From Oscillospiraceae bacterium (GTDB lineage Bacteria; Bacillota; Clostridia; Oscillospirales; Ruminococcaceae): a stretch of 64,000 nucleotides of DNA. The stretch's first letter is position 1, and every line of letters begins with the position of its first letter. Positions 34,638 to 43,421 of the stretch are shown here, piece after piece. The stretch lies in assembly GCA_022769565.1 (NCBI GenBank), contig JALEJQ010000017.1:1-64000 (forward strand), given 5' to 3'. The notes under the pieces are model-generated. The model was not told the origin of the DNA. It saw only the letters and a program-made list of their open reading frames with translations, and ran no database searches. Made by a program: the position numbers and the translations under genes.

Positions 34638-36755
34638 TTACTTTTCAGCGTTTTTCTTCGCTTCAATATCAGCAAGGGCGTCCTTCCTGGAAAGATTTAT
34701 TCTGCCCTGATTGTCAATTTCCATTACCTTAACAACAATTTCGTCGCCAATGGAAACAACGTCCTCGACCTTTTCAACTCTGGACTTGTCAAGCTTGGAA
34801 ATATGAACAAGACCATCCTTACCGGGAGCAATTTCAACAAATGCGCCGAAGTTCATAATTCTTACGACCTTGCCCTTGTAAATTGCGCCAATTTCGGGAT
34901 CGTTAGCAATAGTATTAACGATCTGGAGAGCCTTCTTAGCGTTTTCAAGATCTACGCCGCTGATAAATACGTTTCCGTCATCGTTAATGTCGATCTTAAC
35001 GTTGCAGTCAGCAGAGATCTTCTGAATAACCTTTCCGCCCTGACCGATAACCTCACGGATCTTGTCAACGGGAACCTTGGTCTGGAGCATCTTGGGAGCA
35101 TATTTGCCCACATTTTCTCTCGGCTCGGGAATAGCCTTGAGAATGATCTCATCAAGTATATAATCTCTTGCTTTGTGAGTTTTAGCAAATGCTTCTTTTA
35201 TGATCTCGGGTGTAAGTCCGTCAACCTTGATATCTACCTGGATAGCAGTAATACCCTTGTGAGTACCGCCTACCTTAAAGTCCATATCGCCGAAGAAGTC
35301 TTCAAGACCCTGAATATCGACCATTGTCATAAAGCTGCCGTCATCTCTTGTAATAAGACCGCAGGAAATACCTGCAACGGGAGCCTTGATAGGAACACCT
35401 GCGTCCATAAGAGCAAGTGTAGAACCGCAAATCGAACCCTGAGATGTGGAACCGTTGGAAGAAAGCACCTCGGAAACAAGTCTGAGAGCGTAAGGGAATT
35501 CCTCAACAGAAGGAATAACAGGAGCAAGAGCTCTTTCAGCCAAAGCTCCGTGACCGATCTCACGGCGTCCGGGACCTCTGGAAGGCTTTGTTTCGCCAAC
35601 AGAGTACGAAGGGAAGTTATACTGGTGCATATAGCGCTTGGAATCTTCTTCATCAAGACCGTCTATCTTCTGAGCATCGCTTACAGGACCAAGAGTTGCA
35701 ACTGTAAGAACCTGAGTCTGACCTCTTGTGAAAAGACCCGAACCGTGAACTCTGGGAAGAACGCCTACTTCTGCCGCAAGAGGACGTATCTCGTCGATTC
35801 CTCTTCCGTCACCACGCTTGCCTTCGTAGAGCCAGTTTCTTACTATCTTCTTCTGCAGCTTATAGATGCACTCGTCGATCATAGCGATCTTTTCGGGATA
35901 TATTTCATCAAATTTAGCATGGATAGCGTCCTTGATAGGATTAAGTCTTTCCTCTCTGATATTCTTATCGTTTGTATCAAGAGCAAACTTAACGTCTTCG
36001 GCAGCCATTTCCTCAATGGCATCAAACATATCGTGGTCAACTTCCATTGACTCAAATTCAAACTTTTTCTTGCCTATCTGCTTCTGAATATCGCTGATAA
36101 AAGCAACGATCTTCTTGATCTCTTCATGACCCTTGAGAATAGCGTCAAGCATTGTATCATCGTCAACTTCGTTAGCACCTGCTTCGATCATAACGACCTT
36201 TTCTGCAGTACCTGCAACAGTAAGGTTAAGGTCGGACTTTGCTCTGTCCTCAAGACCGGGGTTAAGAACGATCTGACCGTCAACAAGACCTACGCTTATT
36301 CCGCCGATAGGACCGTTCCAAGGAATATCGGAAATGGAAATTGCTACAGATGTAGCTATCATTCCGCAAATTTCGGGCGAGCAGTCGGGATCAACGGAAA
36401 GAACCGTCATAACAACAGAAACATCGTTTCTCATATCCTTAGGGAAAAGAGGTCTGATAGGTCTGTCAACTACTCTTGAAGTAAGGATGGACTTCTCGGA
36501 AGGCTTACCCTCTCTCTTGGTGAAGGAACCGGGAATCCTGCCTACGGAGTAAAGACGTTCCTCATAATCAACGGAAAGAGGGAAGAAATCAACGCCCTCT
36601 CTGGGCTTGGGGCTTGCTGTTACATTTGCCATAACAACTGTTTCGCCATATCTTACCCAGCATGAACCGTTAGAAAGTTCGCAGGTCTTACCTGTTTCAA
36701 CGGTAAGCTCTCTGCCTGCGTACATAGTTTTGAACACTTTGTAATTCTCAAACAT
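34638..36755 (-). CDS. pnp: Polyribonucleotide nucleotidyltransferase (PNPase)
   Basis: A 705-residue phosphorolytic 3'-5' exoribonuclease, the usual length. Two RNase PH domains flank an all-helical linker (first about 5-140, second about 305-530; the second holds the FFGDMDFKVGGT catalytic region). A KH domain follows (GQGGKVIQKI near residue 570), then an S1 RNA-binding domain (YKGKVVRIMNFGAFVEIAPG near 630). It degrades and tails mRNA in the cytoplasm. It follows rpsO with 168 bases between, the classical pair. AGGCAGTTC lies near the ATG; no closer ribosome site is seen. Confidence 0.96.
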   Translation of the reverse strand: MFENYKVFKTMYAGRELTVETGKTCELSNGSCWVRYGETVVMANVTASPKPREGVDFFPLSVDYEERLYSVGRIPGSFTKREGKPSEKSILTSRVVDRPIRPLFPKDMRNDVSVVMTVLSVDPDCSPEICGMIATSVAISISDIPWNGPIGGISVGLVDGQIVLNPGLEDRAKSDLNLTVAGTAEKVVMIEAGANEVDDDTMLDAILKGHEEIKKIVAFISDIQKQIGKKKFEFESMEVDHDMFDAIEEMAAEDVKFALDTNDKNIREERLNPIKDAIHAKFDEIYPEKIAMIDECIYKLQKKIVRNWLYEGKRGDGRGIDEIRPLAAEVGVLPRVHGSGLFTRGQTQVLTVATLGPVSDAQKIDGLDEEDSKRYMHQYNFPSYSVGETKPSRGPGRREIGHGALAERALAPVIPSVEEFPYALRLVSEVLSSNGSTSQGSICGSTLALMDAGVPIKAPVAGISCGLITRDDGSFMTMVDIQGLEDFFGDMDFKVGGTHKGITAIQVDIKVDGLTPEIIKEAFAKTHKARDYILDEIILKAIPEPRENVGKYAPKMLQTKVPVDKIREVIGQGGKVIQKISADCNVKIDINDDGNVFISGVDLENAKKALQIVNTIANDPEIGAIYKGKVVRIMNFGAFVEIAPGKDGLVHISKLDKSRVEKVEDVVSIGDEIVVKVMEIDNQGRINLSRKDALADIEAKKNAEK

Positions 36756-36874
36756 TGAACTGCCTCCTATTATATTAAAATTTTACGGCAGCAGTTTTAG
36801 CAATAAATCCTGTATGCAATCCTGCACTGTATACACGATTTAATGCTAAACAACTGCTTCCGATAAAACGCACT

Positions 36875-36914
36875 AAAGGCAGAGTAAAGGGTTTCCCCCT
36901 TACTTGCTGCCTTT
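36875..36914 (-). promoter_or_regulatory. Long hairpin between rpsO and pnp
   Basis: An imperfect stem of about 16 bp, aaaggcag (36875-36882) with ctgccttt (36907-36914) and inner pairing of guaaggg with ccctttac. It lacks a strong T-run on the minus strand. It may be a leaky terminator or an RNase III site, as known for E. coli rpsO-pnp. Confidence 0.5.
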
Positions 36915-36923
36915 GTAAACAAA

Positions 36924-37190
36924 TTACTTACGAATTCCGAGCTTTTCGATCGTTGCACGGTATCTGTTGATGTCCTTCTTCATAAGGTAGTTAAGAAGGT
37001 TACGTCTGTGACCAACCATCTTGAGAAGACCTCTTCTGGAGTGGTGGTCGTTCTGGTGGGTCTTGAGATGAGCGTTAAGGTCGTTGATTCTCTTTGTGAG
37101 AATAGCGATCTGAACCTCGGGAGAACCTGTATCGTTCTCGCTCAGTCTGTTTGCTTCGATAATAGCTGTTTTTTCATCTTTCTGCATCAT
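36924..37190 (-). CDS. rpsO: 30S ribosomal protein S15
   Basis: An 88-residue protein of the standard S15 length. It binds 16S rRNA early in 30S assembly; [15 protein letters not shown] and HHSRRGLL are family signatures. The ATG at 37190 (a second ATG directly follows) has AGAGGTG upstream. The 128-base leader between the promoter at 37325-37353 and the start could hold an S15 feedback site. pnp lies downstream, the near-universal order. Confidence 0.97.
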   Translation of the reverse strand: MMQKDEKTAIIEANRLSENDTGSPEVQIAILTKRINDLNAHLKTHQNDHHSRRGLLKMVGHRRNLLNYLMKKDINRYRATIEKLGIRK

Positions 37191-37318
37191 AATTGATACA
37201 CCTCTTTAAAATATTTACCGGTCAACGCAGAAAACGGCAGGTATAATTCCTTATTAAAGGCTTGATCCGTTATCCGGGTAGACGGCATTAATGCTGCGCC
37301 TGCCAAAACACACGCAAC
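37191..37318 (-). promoter_or_regulatory. rpsO leader, candidate S15 autoregulatory region
   Basis: About 128 bases from predicted transcription start to ATG. It contains GC-rich segments that can pair, for example ccgtctaccc with ggataacgg. S15 represses its own mRNA in several phyla through unrelated leaders. No named motif is recognised here. Confidence 0.35.
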
Positions 37319-37324
37319 AAAGTT

Positions 37325-37353
37325 ATTATATCACATAAAACTTCATTTGTAAA
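37325..37353 (-). promoter_or_regulatory. Promoter of rpsO-pnp
   Basis: On the minus strand TTTACA (37353-37348), 17-bp spacer, TATAAT (37330-37325) with an extended TG. Confidence 0.8.
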
Positions 37354-37359
37354 GTATTT

Positions 37360-38211
37360 TTATGAAATTGTTTTATTTTTTTTCTGTTTTGTCTTTTTCG
37401 ATTCAATAGGAGCCTCTTCTCCGCCCTTGTCAACAAAGAGAATATCATCTTCATCCTCAGCGCTGTATACGCCGTATTCGGGATTTACTTCTCCCCTTTC
37501 CTCATAATAAGGGTCGATAACGTATTTCTGTATCTGCGGATAGGAATTGAACATTATAACAAAGCCAAGGAAACTTATTGGCCATATGGGAACGATTATC
37601 AGCGTTGTAATATGAAGGATTGCGGAAACGCCTATAATAAACGCAATAACCGCAACGATAAGCAAGGTGATGACGTTTTTCTTCAAGCTCACACAGGTGA
37701 GGAAAAAAGAATTTTTGATTATGCTTGACAGATTAAGATCGGTAGCTACTATCATAGGCATAATATAAAAATTCATCATCAGGACAGTCAGCGCAAAGCT
37801 TATGGAAATAACGCAAAGAACGATATACAGCACTCCCCCCGATTCGGCATTATTAGCCATTTCAGGGTAAACCTTAAGCGCCGCCATTGCAGAAACGGTC
37901 AAAAGTACGTCCAGCAATCCCACAGGAACCGACTGCTTCCAGTTCTGCGTAAAACCTTTCCAGAAATCGTGGAAAATAAAAGAATTTTTTTCAAGAGTAT
38001 AGTTTCTCAGCACCTTAGTCATACCGGCAAGGGCAGGACCTATGGTAACAATGGGGATACAAAACAGAAAGGTCAAAAGATTAAGCCGGATAAGCTTCCA
38101 GAACTTTCTGAAATACAGCTCAAAAAAAGCAAAGAAAGCCTTTTTCTTTGGAGCGTTCTTAGAAACTCCGCTTCCTGCTTTTTCATAATCATACATACCA
38201 AATAGTGACAA
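37360..38211 (-). CDS. YesL-like (DUF624) membrane protein
   Basis: A 283-residue membrane protein with about five helices (near 45-65, 95-115, 125-150, 185-205 and 210-230) and a charged, lysine-rich C-terminal tail. RLNLLTFLFCIPIVTIGPALAGMTK matches the opening of the YesL/DUF624 family. Those proteins often sit beside sugar ABC transporters; none is adjacent here. The start is TTG at 38211 with AAGGAG ten bases upstream; the first ATG is 15 bases further in with no site. It follows a SpoIIM-like gene by 37 bases, so the two may form an operon. Function unknown. Confidence 0.72.
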   Translation of the reverse strand: MSLFGMYDYEKAGSGVSKNAPKKKAFFAFFELYFRKFWKLIRLNLLTFLFCIPIVTIGPALAGMTKVLRNYTLEKNSFIFHDFWKGFTQNWKQSVPVGLLDVLLTVSAMAALKVYPEMANNAESGGVLYIVLCVISISFALTVLMMNFYIMPMIVATDLNLSSIIKNSFFLTCVSLKKNVITLLIVAVIAFIIGVSAILHITTLIIVPIWPISFLGFVIMFNSYPQIQKYVIDPYYEERGEVNPEYGVYSAEDEDDILFVDKGGEEAPIESKKTKQKKNKTIS

Positions 38212-38248
38212 TAAAATACAACTCCTTTGTTTTTACTTTCCCCATTTT

Positions 38249-38854
38249 TTATACACCAAGAAACCTTGTCCATAATCCGGCAAAAAAATATGTGAGGATC
38301 CCGTCTGCAACAGACAACGCCGCTGTCATGCCAAAGAGCGCAAGGAATTTTGTAAGATAGAGCCTGACATCAATTTCTTCGTTTGTTATCCTTCCGAAAA
38401 TGCGTTTCCCCACGCAGCAGGACATTAGCACAGCTTCTCTTGCAGCGGCAATGACCATTACCGCCGATGCAGCGGCATAAGGCAATATCATAAGTGCCGA
38501 AACCAGCATACCCTTGAAACCGTATATAACATTCATTTCTGTAAGCACAACGCCTATTCCCATTCCGTGAAAAAATGGAACTGCCGCTTCAACAGGCTGA
38601 AAAACCGCTCCGAATCCAAGAAGCAGACAAAGCAGCATAAGCAGAAACGCTCCCGAAAAAGAATTCACCACCGTTTGGATAAACGTACAGCCAAGACGGT
38701 TCCGAAAGAACAGCTCCGCAATTTTTTCGAGAGTTTCAAAGCCTTCCGAGCCGCAGGAACAATAAGCTGCCGCTCCGGCAAGCTCTCCTGCGCAAAAACC
38801 TGTCATTAACAAATAAGTAAGCGTTTTGCCGCTGAAATTTTCTATCCTCAGCAT
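38249..38854 (-). CDS. Possible SpoIIM-like membrane protein
   Basis: A 201-residue protein with about five membrane helices. FFHGMGIGVVLTEMNVIYGF with LVSALMILPYAAASAVMVI, and a small-residue-rich first helix, resemble SpoIIM (stage II sporulation protein M / DUF95). Similarity is weak and judged by pattern only. SpoIIM acts with SpoIID and SpoIIP in engulfment during sporulation; the window does carry sporulation sigma genes, but they are 22 kb away. AAGGACGAG precedes the ATG. The YesL-like gene is next downstream and proC upstream. Alternative: an unrelated small membrane protein. Confidence 0.45.
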   Translation of the reverse strand: MLRIENFSGKTLTYLLMTGFCAGELAGAAAYCSCGSEGFETLEKIAELFFRNRLGCTFIQTVVNSFSGAFLLMLLCLLLGFGAVFQPVEAAVPFFHGMGIGVVLTEMNVIYGFKGMLVSALMILPYAAASAVMVIAAAREAVLMSCCVGKRIFGRITNEEIDVRLYLTKFLALFGMTAALSVADGILTYFFAGLWTRFLGV

Positions 38855-38916
38855 ATATCTCGTCCTTTATTTTAGTATTTACTTAAGATATATGCAGCAG
38901 ATATGGATATTAGAAG

Positions 38917-39723
38917 TTATTTTGAAAGCTCATAAGCTCTGCGTGTGCAACTTTCACAGGCTTTTATCACAGTTTCCGTCATTTTACCGTCGTAAAGCTC
39001 CTGAAGTCCTGCAAGAGTGGTTCCTCCGGGAGATGAAACCATTTTTATAAGCTCGTCAATAGTATATCCCGAATCTGTTATCATTTTTGCAGAACCTACA
39101 AGCGACTGTGCAAACAGCTCCTTAGCCGTTTTTTCGTCAATTCCGACAGAACCGGCATAATCCACAAAAGCCTTTGCAAAAAGATAAATAAACGCAGGGC
39201 TGCTGCCGTTGATTGCAATTATCTCTTTCATTTTATCTGTAGAAATAACAGCTGTTTTTCCGCAGGAATCAAAAATTTTCTTTACAAATTCAAATTCCTC
39301 GTCTGTCGTAGGCTCGGCCTTAGAAAGAGCGGAAGCGCCCTCTCCGAGAAGAAGCGGAGTATTGGGCATTACAAGAATGACCTTAGCTTCGGGAATAGTC
39401 ATTGACTTGATATAGGTTTCGGGAATACCTGCAGCTATGGAAATAAGCACCGTATCCTTAGTTACGGCAGGCACTACGGTTTCAAGCACAGTATCGATCA
39501 TCTGCGGCTTTACAGCCAGAACAACATACTTGCACTTTTCAACAACTTCTCTTTCGGATGAACAAACCGTTACTCCCGACTCTGTAAGCGTATTAAGCTT
39601 TACAGTATCCTTGTCAAAAGCATAAATTTTTATATCGGGATTTTTTGTTCCGAGCACGCCTTTAATAATGGCAGAACCCATATTTCCCGTTCCAATAAAT
39701 CCAAGACTTACCAATACGATCAT
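38917..39723 (-). CDS. proC: Pyrroline-5-carboxylate reductase
   Basis: A 268-residue enzyme for the last step of proline synthesis. The Rossmann motif LGFIGTGNMGSAII is at the N-terminus; VLAVKPQ, MPNTPLLLGEGA and the C-terminal SPGGTTLAGLQ are the classic signatures. The ATG at 39723 is chosen to match family N-termini, but AAAGG is only about two bases away; a TTG four codons later is possible. An upstream in-frame stretch to 39783 overlaps the promoter. Confidence 0.95.
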   Translation of the reverse strand: MIVLVSLGFIGTGNMGSAIIKGVLGTKNPDIKIYAFDKDTVKLNTLTESGVTVCSSEREVVEKCKYVVLAVKPQMIDTVLETVVPAVTKDTVLISIAAGIPETYIKSMTIPEAKVILVMPNTPLLLGEGASALSKAEPTTDEEFEFVKKIFDSCGKTAVISTDKMKEIIAINGSSPAFIYLFAKAFVDYAGSVGIDEKTAKELFAQSLVGSAKMITDSGYTIDELIKMVSSPGGTTLAGLQELYDGKMTETVIKACESCTRRAYELSK

Positions 39724-39754
39724 ACCTTTCACAAAGTAATTAATATAATTAATT

Positions 39755-39783
39755 ATTATACTACAAAAGCCACAAAAAATCAA
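39755..39783 (-). promoter_or_regulatory. Promoter of proC
   Basis: On the minus strand TTGATT (39783-39778), 17-bp spacer and TATAAT (39760-39755). Confidence 0.7.
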
Positions 39784-39821
39784 GCAAATTTTTGCATATA
39801 TTTAGTATCCGGTAAAAGTTA

Positions 39822-39847
39822 TGCGGCAGCCCAACACAGCCGCCGCA
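39822..39847 (-). terminator. Terminator after the rpe-rnf operon
   Basis: A 9-bp GC-rich stem with one wobble (39822-39830 with 39839-39847), followed on the minus strand by ataactttta. Confidence 0.65.
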
Positions 39848-39853
39848 CTTTCT

Positions 39854-41089
39854 TTATTTTACAGCATAAGAATCATAATTTTCGGAAATAAGCTCCTGTA
39901 TCGTGTCGCTGTATTCCACCTGATTCATGTCATTGCGTGAGATAACAGGAATAATTGTTATGTTTTCACCCGACTTTGCAGATATGATACCGAAAACAGT
40001 CTTAAACTTTTCCTGCGCCGACAATTCCGAAACAACAATTTCCTGATTATTATACACAAAGCTCTCATTAAAATCCGAAGGCGAAAATTCAACAAGAAGA
40101 GTAGCTTTGCCCAACTGTTCGGGTTTATACACTTCTGCTCTGCCGTACAGTATATCGGCTGCGTTGACTTCAAGCATAAATCCGACAGACTGCGCCTCGG
40201 CAGCAGATCTTACAATATTGACAACATCAAGCAGCGCCATATATCTCATGCCGCTTTTTACGCTGTCGCCTATATAATTCAGGTCGGAATTGCGGAAGTT
40301 CGGGAACACTGCTCCGTCCGCAGCTATTGCATCAAATCCTGCCCCTGCTATCTCCTCTGCAAGGAAACGTATATATTCCTTTGTATCTTCTTCAAAGGGA
40401 GAAAGCCAAGGTTTGCCACCTTTTGCTACAGCATTGTCAAGCCATGTTGTGCCGTCGGTATTGTGATATGAACCGTCACGGTTTTCTCCGTATCTGTTAT
40501 TATCTTCAAGCAGATTTATTGAAGCAATTGCCTTTATTCCGCAGTTTTTGATCATGGCAGTTATCTGCTGAATTGGCATAACGCCTACAACTGCATTTTC
40601 ATCCATGGCTGCAAATTCAGAGCGTGTATTATAATAAATTTTTCCGCCCTCCGCTTTTAATGTAACTATAACTGAATTATATCCGTCTGTTTTTGCCTGT
40701 TCAAGATAACTGTTCAGCATCGTAGGACTCGTCAAGGCGTCTTCGGGAAGCATATAAGCAGTATAACCTGCAGAATTAATTTCAGCTTCGGATGCAGCAT
40801 CGATTTTATCATTTTCAGCAGTATTTGAATCGTTTTTTTCGCTATCTGCTTCGGCGTCATCCTGAACCGCATCCGTAACTACCGGCGGAGTCCACGGTTC
40901 GGATTGAATTTCTGAGATATTTTCTTCCGAATTAAGGAAATTGAAAATAGGCTTTGCAACGCTGTATCCGACAAAAACCAGCACAGCTATACCTAAACAA
41001 GCCGCAAAAATGCCTCCGGCTTTTTTCAGCCGCATTTTCTTGGCATATGAACTTTTCCTGTAAATTTTTCTTCCGCCGGATCTTGACAT
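39854..41089 (-). CDS. Membrane-anchored DUF4015-like putative glycosidase
   Basis: A 411-residue protein. A basic N-terminus (MSRSGGRKIYRKSSYAKKMR) precedes one membrane helix (about 25-47), then an acidic linker (about 55-105), then a TIM-barrel-like domain (about 105-411). TAYMLPEDAL, VIVTLKAEGGKIYYNTRS and GFDAIAADGAVFPNF resemble the putative glycosyl hydrolase group DUF4015/COG1306. The catalytic domain would be outside the cell. It is the last gene of the rpe-rnfD-rnfE-rnfA run, 17 bases after rnfA, and may be functionally tied to that complex. No biochemical role is known to me. Confidence 0.65.
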   Translation of the reverse strand: MSRSGGRKIYRKSSYAKKMRLKKAGGIFAACLGIAVLVFVGYSVAKPIFNFLNSEENISEIQSEPWTPPVVTDAVQDDAEADSEKNDSNTAENDKIDAASEAEINSAGYTAYMLPEDALTSPTMLNSYLEQAKTDGYNSVIVTLKAEGGKIYYNTRSEFAAMDENAVVGVMPIQQITAMIKNCGIKAIASINLLEDNNRYGENRDGSYHNTDGTTWLDNAVAKGGKPWLSPFEEDTKEYIRFLAEEIAGAGFDAIAADGAVFPNFRNSDLNYIGDSVKSGMRYMALLDVVNIVRSAAEAQSVGFMLEVNAADILYGRAEVYKPEQLGKATLLVEFSPSDFNESFVYNNQEIVVSELSAQEKFKTVFGIISAKSGENITIIPVISRNDMNQVEYSDTIQELISENYDSYAVK

Positions 41090-41106
41090 ATATTACAATC
41101 CTTTCC

Positions 41107-41706
41107 TTAATAGGTAAGCTGATAATTTATCAGACCGCTAAACGCCATGCTCAATATTCCTATATAAATAAGGAGCAGCGGATAGCCTCTGAAACAGTAC
41201 GGCGCCTCCCGTGAATAAAGCCTGTCGTATACGATAGCGGTCATATACACGGCAAATAAGAATCCAAGTCCTATTCCCAAGCCATGAAAAAAGTATTCGG
41301 GAAGAGTTGTGCAATATTTTGAATTAAGGAACATTGCCCCAAGAACAGCGCAGTTAAAAGCTGAAATGTGTACATATTTCTTTATATTTCCAAAGGTCTT
41401 GTAAAAAAACTTCCAAAGGCAAAGCAGCGTTATTACATAAACTATGCCAAGCGTAAGTATATATACAAAGGGTCTGTAAATATAACTAAGTTCATTTTCT
41501 CCGCCTAAAATATATTTATCAATAAAAAAGCTGAGAACACCCGTTACAGAAGTTATATAACTTACGCACACGCCAAAACCAAGGATATTTTTCCTGCTTC
41601 GGGAGACAATTATCAGAGTGCTTGTTCCCATTGCTCTTGCAAAAATCGTATTTTCGGCAAATACAGCCACAAATGCTACTGTTATCAATCTAAGAATATA
41701 TGGCAT
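41107..41706 (-). CDS. RnfA-like membrane protein lacking one Fe-S ligand
   Basis: A 199-residue protein with six membrane helices. It aligns with RnfA/RsxA over the whole length: ENTIFARAMG for the first half-helix, FNCAVLGAMFLN for the second, and APYCFRG before the last helix. In RnfA two cysteines (in GLCPF and NCAVLG) help bind a membrane-embedded [2Fe-2S] cluster. Here the first is replaced (GTSTL, Ser29) and only Cys119 remains. The gene lies between rnfE-like and the DUF4015 gene. RnfB, RnfC and RnfG are absent from this locus. A weak GGTG serves as ribosome site before the ATG at 41706. Confidence 0.8.
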   Translation of the reverse strand: MPYILRLITVAFVAVFAENTIFARAMGTSTLIIVSRSRKNILGFGVCVSYITSVTGVLSFFIDKYILGGENELSYIYRPFVYILTLGIVYVITLLCLWKFFYKTFGNIKKYVHISAFNCAVLGAMFLNSKYCTTLPEYFFHGLGIGLGFLFAVYMTAIVYDRLYSREAPYCFRGYPLLLIYIGILSMAFSGLINYQLTY

Positions 41707-41724
41707 TTCAACTTCACCACCATT

Positions 41725-42330
41725 TTACGGCTTGATTTTCTGAACGAGCAGAATTATCCCTCTGAAAAGCGCAGCAAATATGCCGAGCAATAAAAATCCT
41801 CCGTAGGTTTCCGAAAAGCCTGAGAAGATCATAGGCATAGCAATGATTTTTCCGTTGAATTCTCCCGTGGATATGATCTCACGCACGAATCCGAATATCA
41901 ATACAACAATATCATAACCCAAAACGCTGAAAAGTATATCCAATATCATATTTCCTTTATTTTCAATAAAGAAAGCAGTCTCAGAATATGAAATAATAAA
42001 TGAATTAACTATCAGCAAAGGAAAATAAACACCCATTTCCACAATTTCGTTTGGCATAACAGCATTAAGAAATATGGCTGCAGGCACATATACCAAAGCG
42101 CCGATAAGAGCATACAGAATAATTCTTACGGTATAAACTATTTTTTGAGAAACAAAAGACGAGACCAAAAGCGTAAACACCGTTAAAAGCGAAAAGGTTA
42201 TAACCAGCGACACAGATTTCATAAAAGTGTCTGCAAGAACAACAACAGGCGCCACAGCCATGCCAGATACAAGTATAGGGTTGCGCTTTATTGCCGAATT
42301 GTAAACCAAAGACTTAAAATTATTATTCAT
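41725..42330 (-). CDS. RnfE-like membrane protein lacking Fe-S ligands
   Basis: A 201-residue protein with about six helices. RnfE features are visible: RNPILVS, FPLLIVNSFI, ETAFFIE and VREIISTGEFNG. The two RnfE cysteines expected in GLCPLL and TNCIVVG are Ala27 (AVAPVV) and Ser110 (VNSFII), so no [2Fe-2S] cluster can form from this subunit. The start ATG at 42330 overlaps the rnfD stop by eight bases, giving coupled translation; an in-frame extension to 42387 lies inside rnfD. It should pair with the RnfA-like subunit in the membrane. A redox role is doubtful. Confidence 0.8.
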   Translation of the reverse strand: MNNNFKSLVYNSAIKRNPILVSGMAVAPVVVLADTFMKSVSLVITFSLLTVFTLLVSSFVSQKIVYTVRIILYALIGALVYVPAAIFLNAVMPNEIVEMGVYFPLLIVNSFIISYSETAFFIENKGNMILDILFSVLGYDIVVLIFGFVREIISTGEFNGKIIAMPMIFSGFSETYGGFLLLGIFAALFRGIILLVQKIKP

Positions 42331-43402
42331 CTTTGGGTTCGCTTCGTTTGTGGATCGTAATTTTGTCTGATCGTTCAACATTATCACTTCCGTTAATAAG
42401 CGTCAGAGTTTCATCAACATGATTCAGATTTTTATCAAACCTGCGCTTCAGCTTTGAAAAAATGCCGGATCTTTCTTTTGACAGTATCTCGGCAAAGGAA
42501 ATAGCCTTTCTGTCCAGCTCTATCCCAAGGGGAGCTGCAATTACAACAGCATAAACGATGGCATTTTCAGCCTCTGCATAAACTCTGAAAACAATAGTCA
42601 ATACGGCAACGATTATTCCGTATATCAACCTTGAAGATTTTGTTTTCGGAATATTTCTGTAATCGCAGGATAAAAAAATAATTCCGAAAATAAACATTCC
42701 CCCGGAGAGTACGCTCAGCGTGTATTTAAAACTAAATCCGTTGTAAATGTATGTAAATACAGCAATAACTGCAGCCTGAGTGCAGAAAGATATTGCCGAT
42801 ATGGAACGTCTTATCATAAGAAATGCAGCTGCCGTCATAAGTATGACCGTAAATCCCGTTCCCATAGGGCCGCAGAATTTGCCGATAAGCATATCCATAA
42901 CAGAACCGGCCGTAGCATCTGTGAGAATAACCGTCTTTGTCATAGATTGATACAAAACCGCTTCCGAAAGCGTATCTGAATTTAATGCAAGATGATCAAA
43001 AGGTTTCGGGTACATAAGCACAGCATTTGAAAAGCACATAGACACAAACAGAAAAGCTGCCGCAGCGCTGTTGAATATTTCGTGTCCGTGACCTCCGAAA
43101 GCGTGTTTGGCAATAACTACCGCAAAAAGATCTGCGATAACAACTACATAATAAGGCACCGCCGCCGACATCATAAGCCCAATAACAAGTCCCGTCACCA
43201 GCGATGACAGATCATTTTTTTCCACTGCCTTATGCCTTACCTTCAAACATAAAACATCGGTAACTATACATACAGCGGAAGACAGCGTCAAAACAGCAAA
43301 AGCCCTTGTTCCGTAATAATACACCGCAATCGCCGACAGTACGATCAACACTATAAGCATATCCGTCTGAATGCTTGATTCAGTTTTTACATTTTTACTC
43401 AT
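42323..43402 (-). CDS. RnfD-like membrane protein
   Basis: A 359-residue protein with about nine to ten helices. LSSLVTGLVIGLMMSAAVP and AKHAFGGHGHEIFNSAAAAF match RnfD/NqrB (normally FGGLG-x-NIFNPA; here NSA). The flavin-attachment motif, S/TGAT in RnfD, reads LTDAT with the candidate Thr at about residue 164, so FMN binding through a phosphoester is possible but the Gly is lost. A hydrophilic tail (about 310-359) is unusual. AGGAG precedes the ATG, 19 bases after rpe. It would be the core of the truncated complex. Confidence 0.8.
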   Translation of the reverse strand: MSKNVKTESSIQTDMLIVLIVLSAIAVYYYGTRAFAVLTLSSAVCIVTDVLCLKVRHKAVEKNDLSSLVTGLVIGLMMSAAVPYYVVVIADLFAVVIAKHAFGGHGHEIFNSAAAAFLFVSMCFSNAVLMYPKPFDHLALNSDTLSEAVLYQSMTKTVILTDATAGSVMDMLIGKFCGPMGTGFTVILMTAAAFLMIRRSISAISFCTQAAVIAVFTYIYNGFSFKYTLSVLSGGMFIFGIIFLSCDYRNIPKTKSSRLIYGIIVAVLTIVFRVYAEAENAIVYAVVIAAPLGIELDRKAISFAEILSKERSGIFSKLKRRFDKNLNHVDETLTLINGSDNVERSDKITIHKRSEPKDE

Positions 43403-43421
43403 TTTACGGCTCCTGCCTGAT

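Noticed and set aside
34803..36050. Plus-strand open frame of 415 codons opposite pnp
   Set aside because: It is an antisense shadow of PNPase, which is certain.
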